Shown: positions 42,131 through 48,730 of the stretch, piece by piece | Layout of the letters: the number at the start of each line of letters is the position of its first letter | Position numbering within the stretch: the stretch's first letter is position 1 | Program-made: the position numbers and the translations under genes | Notes under the pieces: model-generated | What the model was told of the DNA's origin: nothing | The model's database searches: none | What the model saw: the letters and a program-made list of their open reading frames with translations, nothing else | Assembly (NCBI RefSeq): GCF_001632745.1 | Contig: NZ_LQRT01000024.1 | Coordinates: 124,001-188,000, forward strand | Direction: 5' to 3' | From: Aquimarina aggregata | GTDB lineage: Bacteria; Bacteroidota; Bacteroidia; Flavobacteriales; Flavobacteriaceae | Length of the DNA: 64,000 nucleotides

Positions 42131-43384
42131 TTATTCGTTCAATTTTTTAAATAACACACAAGCGTTATGACCACCAAAACCAAACGTATTACTCATTGAG
42201 AAAGTAATGTCACGTTTTTGTGCTTTGTTTAATGTTAAATTCAATTTAGAATCTATATTTTCATCCACAGTAGTGTGATTGATAGTAGGAGGCACTATAC
42301 CTTTTTGCATTGCTAATATCGAAGCGATAGCCTCAATAGCTCCTGCAGCACCAAGTAAGTGTCCAGTCATAGATTTAGTTGAATTTATATTGATGTTTGG
42401 TGTATGATCTCCAAAAACTTTAGTAATTGCTTTTAATTCTGCAACATCTCCTAATGGTGTGGAGGTACCGTGTGTATTAATAGCTTCTACTTCTTCTGGT
42501 GCTACACCTGCATCTCGTAAACAATTAAGCATTACGCGTTCTACACCTATTCCGTCAGGATGTGGAGCTGTCATATGATAAGCATCACTAGACATACCAC
42601 CTCCAACAACTTCGGCATAGATTTTAGCGCCACGTGCTTTTGCATGTTCATACTCTTCAAGAATAAGAGCTCCACCGCCTTCGCCTAATACAAACCCATC
42701 TCTGGTAGCATCAAATGGCCTTGAAGCAGTTTCTGGGCTTTCATTTCTTGTTGATAGCGCATGCATTGCATTAAATCCTCCCATACCAGCAGCGGTAACT
42801 GCCGCTTCGCTTCCTCCTGTAATGATGATATCACAATGTCCTAAACGAATATAGTTTAAGGCATCTATCATTGCATTAGCCGAAGAGGCGCATGCAGAAA
42901 CTGTGGTATAGTTTGGTCCCATAAAACCATTTCTAATAGAGATGTGTCCCGGAGCAATATCTGCTATCATCTTTGGAATAAAGAAGGGGTTAAAACGAGG
43001 GGTTCCATCACCTTCTGCGTAATTAACTACTTCTTGTTGAAATGTTTCTATTCCTCCGATACCGGCACCCCAAATTACGCCAACTCTAAATTTGTCGACC
43101 TTCTCAAGGTCTATGGCAGCATCTTTTATAGCTTCTTCAGAAGATACAATAGCATACTGCGCAAATTTATCTAGTTTGCGTGCTTCTTTTCTATCAAAAT
43201 AATCCGTGGGATTGTAATTCTTGACTTCGCAAGCAAATTTAGTCTTGAATTTTTCGGCATCAAAATGAGTGATGGGAGCGCAACCGCTCTTTCCGTTTAC
43301 CAACCCATCCCAATACTCATTAATATTGTTACCAATGGGTGTTAACGCACCCAGTCCTGTGACTACAACTCGCTTAAGGCTCAT
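42131..43384 (-). CDS. fabF: Beta-ketoacyl-ACP synthase II
   Basis: FabF elongates acyl-ACP chains in fatty acid synthesis. The 417-aa protein carries the KASII catalytic triad: C165 in VSACASSAN, H305 in INTHGTSTP and H342 in TGHLLGAAG. It follows acpP by 18 bp and precedes rnc by 2 bp, a conserved Bacteroidota arrangement. Confidence 0.98.
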   Translation of the reverse strand: MSLKRVVVTGLGALTPIGNNINEYWDGLVNGKSGCAPITHFDAEKFKTKFACEVKNYNPTDYFDRKEARKLDKFAQYAIVSSEEAIKDAAIDLEKVDKFRVGVIWGAGIGGIETFQQEVVNYAEGDGTPRFNPFFIPKMIADIAPGHISIRNGFMGPNYTTVSACASSANAMIDALNYIRLGHCDIIITGGSEAAVTAAGMGGFNAMHALSTRNESPETASRPFDATRDGFVLGEGGGALILEEYEHAKARGAKIYAEVVGGGMSSDAYHMTAPHPDGIGVERVMLNCLRDAGVAPEEVEAINTHGTSTPLGDVAELKAITKVFGDHTPNININSTKSMTGHLLGAAGAIEAIASILAMQKGIVPPTINHTTVDENIDSKLNLTLNKAQKRDITFSMSNTFGFGGHNACVLFKKLNE

Positions 43385-43402
43385 ACTCTGTTGTGAAGTT
43401 TG

Positions 43403-43636
43403 TTACTTTGCGTCTTCAATATAAGATATTGCTTGACCAACTGTTGCAATATTTTCAGCTTGATCATCTGGAATCTGAATATCGAATTCCTTTTCGAATT
43501 CCATAATCAATTCTACGGTGTCTAGAGAATCTGCTCCTAGATCGTTTGTGAAGCTTGCTTCATTTACAACCTCGTTTTCGTCTACACCTAATTTGTCAAC
43601 GATTATCGCTTTTACTCTTGATGCAATGTCTGACAT
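43403..43636 (-). CDS. acpP: Acyl carrier protein
   Basis: This 77-aa acidic protein has the phosphopantetheine attachment serine S37 in [10 protein letters not shown]. It carries acyl intermediates in fatty acid synthesis. It is first in the acpP-fabF-rnc operon, and a -7 promoter element (43669-43676) precedes it. Confidence 0.98.
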   Translation of the reverse strand: MSDIASRVKAIIVDKLGVDENEVVNEASFTNDLGADSLDTVELIMEFEKEFDIQIPDDQAENIATVGQAISYIEDAK

Positions 43637-43668
43637 AATTTTTTAATTTTAATTTTTAATTTAGGAGG

Positions 43669-43676
43669 CAAAAATA
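43669..43676 (-). promoter_or_regulatory. -7 promoter element of acpP-fabF-rnc
   Basis: Minus-strand TATTTTTG matches TAnnTTTG and ends 32 bases before the acpP ATG. A GC-containing stretch (CCTCC on the minus strand) lies between. No -33 TTG is seen at the expected distance. Confidence 0.4.
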
Positions 43677-43819
43677 AAAAACTTTATTTTAAAACCCCAT
43701 AATCCCGCAAAAATGTATTTGTGTTTTTATCAAATATAGGGAAGTATTAGCTTTTTGCTGCCTAAAATTGAATAATAATTATTTTTTTTGTGCGCTCTAA
43801 TTAACAACAATACCATACT

Positions 43820-44413
43820 ATGAAACGTATTATAATCTTTGCTTCTGGCTCTGGAACCAATGCCGAAAATATAATTAAATATTTTCATAAACGTAAAATT
43901 GCAGAGGTGACACATGTGTTTTCTAACAACCTGCGTGCCAAAGTATTAAAACGAGCACATGACCTTGATGTACAGGCGTTACATTTTGACAAAGAGTCAT
44001 TTTATGACACAAATGAGGTTTTTAATATCCTAAAAGATGTCAACCCTGACATGATAGTACTTGCAGGATTCTTATGGATTTTTCCGAAAAAAATTATTGA
44101 AGCATTCCCAAATAAGGTTATAAATATTCATCCGGCATTATTACCAAAATACGGAGGAAAAGGTATGTATGGGCACCATGTTCATGAAGCTGTTATCAGA
44201 AATAAAGAAAAAGAAAGTGGTATTACGATTCATTATGTAAACGAGAATTATGATGAAGGAGCAGTTATTTTTCAGGCTAAAACAGCAATTAAGTCAGATT
44301 TTTGTGCCGAAGATGTAGCCAAAGCTATTCATGATTTAGAATATAAACATTTTCCTGTCGTTATAGAAGAACTTCTGTTTGGGAACGAAAAAAGTGATAA
44401 AAACACTAAATAA
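43820..44413 (+). CDS. purN: Phosphoribosylglycinamide formyltransferase
   Basis: PurN transfers a formyl group from 10-formyltetrahydrofolate to GAR in purine synthesis. The 197-aa protein has SGSGTNAENI at 9-18 and the catalytic trio N102, H104 (INIHPALLPKYGGKGMYG) and D145 (NYDEGAVIFQ). It is divergent from acpP and followed 16 bp later by the RNase HI gene. Confidence 0.97.
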   Translation: MKRIIIFASGSGTNAENIIKYFHKRKIAEVTHVFSNNLRAKVLKRAHDLDVQALHFDKESFYDTNEVFNILKDVNPDMIVLAGFLWIFPKKIIEAFPNKVINIHPALLPKYGGKGMYGHHVHEAVIRNKEKESGITIHYVNENYDEGAVIFQAKTAIKSDFCAEDVAKAIHDLEYKHFPVVIEELLFGNEKSDKNTK

Positions 44414-44429
44414 ATTATCACAGTAAGAA

Positions 44430-45065
44430 ATGGCAAAAAAGGAAAAATTTTATGTGGTTTGGGAAGGACACAAACCAGGGATTTATACAAAGTGGAATGA
44501 TTGTAAAGCTGCTGTAAAAGGATATACAAGTGCTAAGTATAAATCTTTTGACTCCTTTGCAATGGCAAAAAAAGCTTTTAATGGAAGTTATGATGACTAT
44601 AAAGGGAAGAGTAAGCCTAAAAAAACACTTACTGCTGCGCAATTATCAAAAATTGGTGAGCCTAATCTATATTCTATTGCGGTAGATGCGGCTTCTAGCG
44701 GTAATCCAGGTAAAATGGAATATCGTGGTGTAGATACGCAAACCGAGAAACAATTGTTTCATCAAGGTCCTTTTCCTCAAGGAACGAATAATATTGGTGA
44801 ATTTTTAGCCTTGGTACACGGATTGGCGTATTTGAAAAAGAAAAATAGTGACCGTATTATTTATTCGGATTCTAAAATTGCTATTGGATGGGTAAAACAA
44901 AAGACGTGTCGAACAAAATTATCACGTAATACCAAGAATGCAGCAATGTTTGAACTTGTGGATCGAGCCATTGTATGGTTAAAAGAAAACACCTATACTA
45001 CAAAAATTGTGAAATGGGAAACCAAAGCCTGGGGAGAAATTCCAGCAGATTTTGGAAGGAAATAA
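44430..45065 (+). CDS. Ribonuclease HI with N-terminal viroplasmin (hybrid-binding) domain
   Basis: This 211-aa protein removes RNA from RNA-DNA hybrids. Residues 5-50 form a viroplasmin/caulimovirus-type hybrid-binding domain (KFYVVWEGHKPGIYTKWNDC), and residues 80-211 form the RNase H fold with catalytic D86, E124 and D147. It lies 16 bp after purN. The last 14 codons plus stop are repeated 3.5 kb downstream at 48589-48636, flanking the RiPP cassette. This gene therefore appears to have been the insertion target, with its coding sequence restored by the duplication. Confidence 0.94.
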   Translation: MAKKEKFYVVWEGHKPGIYTKWNDCKAAVKGYTSAKYKSFDSFAMAKKAFNGSYDDYKGKSKPKKTLTAAQLSKIGEPNLYSIAVDAASSGNPGKMEYRGVDTQTEKQLFHQGPFPQGTNNIGEFLALVHGLAYLKKKNSDRIIYSDSKIAIGWVKQKTCRTKLSRNTKNAAMFELVDRAIVWLKENTYTTKIVKWETKAWGEIPADFGRK

Positions 45066-45066
45066 G
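45019..45066 (+). repeat. Left direct repeat (3' end of the RNase HI gene)
   Basis: 48 bases covering the last ~14 codons and stop of the RNase HI gene plus one base. The right copy is 48589-48636. The two are identical over the first 43 bases, differ at 45062 versus 48632 (A versus G, silent in the last lysine codon), and then match again over TAAG. Confidence 0.95.
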
Positions 45067-45497
45067 GCTTTGAGAACCTAATTTATTTATTCAATTAATT
45101 GATCTTTATCTCTTAGTCGAGATTCATATAATTCAATAATTTTATCTGTTTTTTCTTTATTTTCTTGATAAAGGTTTTCTATATGTTTTATTGATCCCGT
45201 AAATCTTAATTATTTTTATCTTAGAAGCTTTTGTACCTGAAAGTTTGTTCTTAGGAATCTCCAAAATTCCCGATAGTTTTTAATAAAAAACTTAGAAAAC
45301 CTACCCTATTTTAAATTTCTATAAAAAAATCCACCAGTTCCGAAAAATGAAACTGGCTACTCATAATATTGTAATTCAAAACAAGAAGATTCTGAGTAGA
45401 TTTCTTGTTGGCACTAAAATTTGTTGCGTAACAAATAGGCGGAAACCGAAAAGCCTTAATAGAGTAGGTGTCATGTATTAATATTAAATTTTCAATT
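45066..45497. other. Region between the RNase HI gene and the RiPP precursor
   Basis: This 432-base region has no intact gene. It contains the decayed minus-strand fragment (45087-45279). A perfect inverted repeat (ATTTGTT at 45419-45425, spacer GCGT, AACAAAT at 45430-45436) lies 61 bases before the precursor start and is a candidate operator. No exact TAnnTTTG promoter is visible; the nearest is TAAAATTTG, one base too long, overlapping the inverted repeat. Confidence 0.4.
45087..45279 (-). pseudogene. Decayed gene fragment at the left edge of the island
   Basis: Two overlapping minus-strand open stretches read like one broken protein. The first is open from 45279 to 45157 and reads LSGILEIPKNKLSGTKASK..KIYGINK. 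The second, in another frame, is open from 45209 to the stop at 45087 and reads IKHIENLYQENKEKTDK..ELYESRLRDKDQLIE, a charged helix like the C-terminus of small helix-turn-helix regulators. Neither has an ATG, and a frameshift in the overlap (45157-45209) would join them. Chance ORFs are the alternative. Confidence 0.35.
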
Positions 45498-45659
45498 ATG
45501 AAAAAATTAAAAGATTTAAATTTGAATGTTATTGAAGACAAAAATTCATTAACAGTTAAAGGAGGGCACAGTTGTGATGGAACTATAACAACCAGACCTT
45601 ATGCTGATCATGAAGTTTTTTATGAACTTGGAGATTGGAATGATGAGGGTTGCTGCTAA
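45498..45659 (+). CDS. RiPP precursor of the grasp-with-spasm type
   Basis: This 53-aa peptide has a leader of 23 residues ending in VKGG, and a 30-residue core starting HSCDG. The core has a Thr cluster (T29, T31, T32) and many acidic residues (D37, E39, E43, D46, D49, E50), suitable for side-chain ester or amide links made by an ATP-grasp ligase, and ends in CC. The ATG at 45498 is preferred over an upstream in-frame ATG at 45468, because the leader of such precursors begins MKKLK. A hairpin follows the stop, then the maturase genes on the same strand. Confidence 0.82.
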   Translation: MKKLKDLNLNVIEDKNSLTVKGGHSCDGTITTRPYADHEVFYELGDWNDEGCC

Positions 45660-45672
45660 GTAGTCTAAAAAT

Positions 45673-45709
45673 AATGACCAAAGAAATTAGAATTATCTCT
45701 TTGGTCATT
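45673..45709 (+). terminator. Attenuator-like hairpin between RiPP precursor and maturase genes
   Basis: Perfect 12-base arms AATGACCAAAGA (45673-45684) and TCTTTGGTCATT (45698-45709) with a 13-base loop, followed by TTTTC. The moderate T tract suggests partial termination, which would yield more precursor mRNA than enzyme mRNA, as in many RiPP operons. Confidence 0.75.
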
Positions 45710-45740
45710 TTCTAACGGAATGATTTAAAAAATTAGAAAT

Positions 45741-46310
45741 ATGATATTATATAGATTACTGTTGTTTCTATTTATTTCATGTATGTTATCATGCAAGGAG
45801 CAAGAGATTAAGAAAAATCAAATAAGTATTAATAATCAAATATTATCTCTTACAACACAAAAAACAAAAGAACAGTTTCTTGAGGGTTTATTTGATTCAG
45901 ACCAAGCTGCTAGAAATAGCGGAGTTGAATTAGAAATCCTTAAAAGAAATAATTATGATCAAAAATCTGAAGAATATCAAGATTATATTAGAAAAATGAT
46001 AAAAACAGATTCTATTAATTTTTTAAAATCAAAAAAATATTTAGAAGTATATGGGCATCCTAACACCAAAGATTTTAGCTCAAAAGCAAGCTATGCAGTA
46101 AAAACTATTTGTTTGCACCAAACATATAAAAAGCAGTTAGAATTATTCCCATATATGTATGAGGGCTATACAAAAGGTTATTTAACCAACGAATCGTTTT
46201 CTTTTCTATTAAATAGATTACATATTAATAAGTACGGTACAAGTTATCCACAAGCCATAAATGATGAAGAAAACATTAAGCAATTACTTGAAAAATTAAA
46301 ACTTAACTAA
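45741..46310 (+). CDS. Lipoprotein in RiPP island, DUF6624-like
   Basis: This 189-aa protein has a lipobox with lipidated C18 (CMLSC) followed by KEQEIKK. The body is helical. The spacing D-x-x-N, YGHPNTKDFSSKASYAV, ICLHQ, Q-x-x-x-FPYMYEGYTKG, and LLNRLHINKYGTSYPQ recalls the DUF6624 family, but this is recognition by pattern only. It lacks the DD motif of surface lipoproteins and so may face the periplasm. It sits between precursor and maturases, so immunity, sensing or processing are possible roles, none demonstrated. Confidence 0.65.
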   Translation: MILYRLLLFLFISCMLSCKEQEIKKNQISINNQILSLTTQKTKEQFLEGLFDSDQAARNSGVELEILKRNNYDQKSEEYQDYIRKMIKTDSINFLKSKKYLEVYGHPNTKDFSSKASYAVKTICLHQTYKKQLELFPYMYEGYTKGYLTNESFSFLLNRLHINKYGTSYPQAINDEENIKQLLEKLKLN

Positions 46311-46327
46311 AAAATAATCCAAGTATT

Positions 46328-47308
46328 ATGATACTTATCTGTAAAAGTCATGACGAGAATAATGAAAGCCATGAAGATGTAATTGATTGGCTGTCCTATC
46401 ATAACGCTAAATTTGATTTTCTTTCTGGGCATGACTATTATGAGAATGGTAATGACTGGAGTATAGAACTATCGAATTCAAAGAACGAATCTAGCTTCTT
46501 TTCTCAAGAATATCAAAGTATTTGGTTTAGAGGATTTATGAGATATCGTTCTCATTTTAAAGAGACTATTAATAGTTTGGATAGCACAAATGATAATATT
46601 GCCGAGCTTAGATGGCGATTGGGGCAAGAGACGGCAAAAACAAATTCCCAGATATTTAAAAGTTTTGAGGATTCGTATCAATTGCCAAATCCAAAATCGA
46701 CCAAAGTTGATAAGTTTAGTATACTGAGGCTTGCAGAAAAAATAGGGCTTCAAATACCTATTTCTATGATATCAAATTCTCGAAAAAAGCTTTTGGAGTT
46801 TTATAAAAAGCACGGAGATGTTATTACAAAACCATTGTATGAAACGGTCTATTTTAGAGATGAGTCATCTGCTATATTTTTCAAAACAGATAAAATAACA
46901 GAAGAATCTATTAAATCATTACCCGAAAAGTTTTTCCCATCTTTTTTTCAGAGATATGTAGAAAAAGATATAGAATTAAGATCTTTTTATTTAGAAGGGA
47001 AATTTTATACTATGGCAATATTTTCACAATTGGATCCACAAACTAAAACTGATTTTAGAAACTATAATACTGAAAAGCCTAATAGAAATGTACCTTATTT
47101 ACTACCTAAGGAAATAGAAACTAAATTAAGAAATTTGATGAAAGAATTGAATCTTAATACAGGTTCTATTGATTTAATAAAGACACCAGACAAAAGATAT
47201 GTTTTCTTAGAGGTGAACCCTACAGGTCAATTTGGTTTTGTATCTAAGCCGTGCAACTATTATTTAGAAGACGAAATAGCAAAAACATTAATACAACATG
47301 ACCAATAA
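46328..47308 (+). CDS. gwsG: ATP-grasp peptide maturase, grasp-with-spasm system
   Basis: This 326-aa ATP-grasp ligase is predicted to join core side chains (Thr/Ser/Lys with Asp/Glu) using ATP. The N-terminal ~110 residues form the substrate-binding region (SIWFRGFMRY). The ATP-grasp core shows DKFSILRLAEKIGLQIP, VITKPLYETVYF, the FQRYVEKDIELRSFYLEGKFY strand and metal/ATP-site motif FLEVNPTGQFGF near 300-311. It follows the lipoprotein gene by 17 bp and overlaps the 71-aa gene by 11 bp. The pairing with a SPASM protein two genes later defines the system. Confidence 0.9.
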   Translation: MILICKSHDENNESHEDVIDWLSYHNAKFDFLSGHDYYENGNDWSIELSNSKNESSFFSQEYQSIWFRGFMRYRSHFKETINSLDSTNDNIAELRWRLGQETAKTNSQIFKSFEDSYQLPNPKSTKVDKFSILRLAEKIGLQIPISMISNSRKKLLEFYKKHGDVITKPLYETVYFRDESSAIFFKTDKITEESIKSLPEKFFPSFFQRYVEKDIELRSFYLEGKFYTMAIFSQLDPQTKTDFRNYNTEKPNRNVPYLLPKEIETKLRNLMKELNLNTGSIDLIKTPDKRYVFLEVNPTGQFGFVSKPCNYYLEDEIAKTLIQHDQ

Positions 47309-47513
47309 AAAAGAAGTATTTTTCAAAGATTTTTTAGATAAACTCCCCTTTTTCTTTAGAAATCATCAAATACAAGACTTACAGATTTCTGACAATAAAG
47401 AAATTAATTTTTCTGATCAAATGCCAATTTATCATTCAGAGTTTGTAGAATGTAAATTGTCACAAAAACCAATTTCTAAAATACTAACATTCGATGAACA
47501 AAAAAACTTTTAG
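47298..47513 (+). CDS. Small protein between ATP-grasp and SPASM maturase genes
   Basis: This 71-aa protein is unrecognised. It overlaps the ATP-grasp gene by 11 bp and the SPASM gene by 20 bp, so translation is likely to be coupled through all three. It is charged and aromatic (FFKDFLDKLPFFFRN), has no signal peptide and no cysteine except C53. It could be an accessory subunit or leader-binding partner for the maturases. This is inference from position. Confidence 0.65.
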   Translation: MTNKKEVFFKDFLDKLPFFFRNHQIQDLQISDNKEINFSDQMPIYHSEFVECKLSQKPISKILTFDEQKNF

Positions 47514-48570
47514 ATTATTTGCGAATTGTAAGCTTGTTAAAGGTGCATCATTAGCAACAATTTGTGATCTTCATCGAGGTAAAGTGTATTCTGTACCATT
47601 ATCTTTAGCAGAATTTCTTGAAAAAACGAAAAACGAAGATACTCTAGAAGGTATTGACTCTTTTTCTTCAGAAGACCAAGAAACTGTTCTTGAGTACATT
47701 GATTTTTTACAAGAAAATGAATTAGGGTTTTGGACAGATGAATCAGAAAGATTTCCAGAATTAAATATGCAGTGGAAATCTCCCGAACATATTAATAATT
47801 CGATTATAGAAATGGATCAATTAGATCAAAGAGATCTAAAAAAAATAACTACTGCACTTACTAGTCTACTTTGCAAATTTGTTGAGCTGCGATTTTATAA
47901 AACAATAAATTTAGATAAGCTTGATTTTTTTGCCAAAAACTGTTCTGATTCGGTTATCAGAAGTATCACCGTCTTTATACCATATACTTCTAGTTTTAAT
48001 ATTAAAGATATAGAAAGTCTTTCTGTCAAATATCCTAGAATAGTTCTTTTTGTTCTACATTCAGTAAAAGAAAAAGATATTTCAAGTAAGTCTGAAAATC
48101 CTAAAATCAAATTTATTTCCAAAAGCATAAATAATCAAAGTCATTGTGGCATTATTGACCCTAAATTATTTTCGATTAAAATTCCTGTATTCACAGAGTC
48201 CTTGAAATTTAACTCTTGTTTGAATAAAAAACTAGGAATAGATAATGAGGGTAATATTAAAAATTGTCCTTCAATGTCTCAAAGTTATGGAAATATTAAA
48301 ACCGACGATATTGAGGAAGTGGTTCAATCAAAGCAATTTCAAAAGCCTTGGGGGATTCATAAAGATTTAATAGATACCTGTAAAGATTGTGAGTATAGGA
48401 GAGTATGTACTGATTGTCGGGCATATGTAGAATATCCTGAAAATAAATTTTCTAAACCTTTGAAATGTGGATATGATCCACATACAAATCAATGGCAAGA
48501 TTGGAGTAAAAACCCTTTAAAACAAGAAGCAATAAAATATTATAGTTTCCATGAATTTGTGAAAAGTTAG
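47494..48570 (+). CDS. gwsS: SPASM-domain peptide maturase, grasp-with-spasm system
   Basis: This 358-aa protein has an N-terminal PqqD/peptide-binding-like region (FANCKLVKGASLATICDLHRGKVYSVP) and a C-terminal cysteine-rich SPASM-type domain: SCLNKKLGIDNEGNIKNCPS, then DTCKDCEYRRVCTDCRAY and LKCGYDP. The radical-SAM CxxxCxxC signature is absent, so it probably binds Fe-S clusters in the SPASM region but does not itself start radical chemistry. It overlaps the preceding gene by 20 bp and ends 18 bp before the right direct repeat. Confidence 0.88.
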   Translation: MNKKTFRLFANCKLVKGASLATICDLHRGKVYSVPLSLAEFLEKTKNEDTLEGIDSFSSEDQETVLEYIDFLQENELGFWTDESERFPELNMQWKSPEHINNSIIEMDQLDQRDLKKITTALTSLLCKFVELRFYKTINLDKLDFFAKNCSDSVIRSITVFIPYTSSFNIKDIESLSVKYPRIVLFVLHSVKEKDISSKSENPKIKFISKSINNQSHCGIIDPKLFSIKIPVFTESLKFNSCLNKKLGIDNEGNIKNCPSMSQSYGNIKTDDIEEVVQSKQFQKPWGIHKDLIDTCKDCEYRRVCTDCRAYVEYPENKFSKPLKCGYDPHTNQWQDWSKNPLKQEAIKYYSFHEFVKS

Positions 48571-48588
48571 AGGTAATGATAAAATAGA

Positions 48589-48636
48589 AAACCAAAGCCT
48601 GGGGAGAAATTCCAGCAGATTTTGGAAGGAAGTAAG
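48589..48636 (+). repeat. Right direct repeat (copy of the RNase HI 3' end)
   Basis: Copy of 45019-45066 with a single difference (G for A at 48632, silent as lysine). It still encodes the final residues TKAWGEIPADFGRK and a stop in frame, but is not attached to a gene. The terminator at 48674-48709 follows, and was probably the original RNase HI terminator. Confidence 0.95.
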
Positions 48637-48673
48637 TAGTGATTTGATCCCAGAAAGTCTAATGTATAAAGAA

Positions 48674-48709
48674 CGAGGGGCTTGTTTAATTTTTTAAACA
48701 AGCCCCTCG
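48674..48709. terminator. Bidirectional terminator
   Basis: Perfect 16-base arms CGAGGGGCTTGTTTAA (48674-48689) and complement (48694-48709) around a TTTT loop. It lies between the RiPP island (plus) and the convergent beta-helix gene (minus). Confidence 0.88.
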
Positions 48710-48730
48710 AATATAAATAAGTTTATTAGA

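Larger units (their letters stand above)
45019..48636 (+). mobile_element. Putative small genomic island carrying a grasp-with-spasm RiPP cluster
   Basis: A 3.6-kb segment between two near-identical 48-base direct repeats of the RNase HI 3' end. It contains a decayed minus-strand gene, a RiPP precursor, a lipoprotein, an ATP-grasp maturase, a 71-aa protein and a SPASM maturase, but no integrase, transposase or exporter. The duplicated target at both edges, with a functional gene end on the left, is the pattern left by site-specific or homologous insertion. How it moved is unknown. Confidence 0.6.

Noticed and set aside
45468..45497. Longer start for the RiPP precursor at 45468
   Set aside because: Precursor leaders of this type start MKKLK. 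The 10 extra residues look like untranslated sequence.
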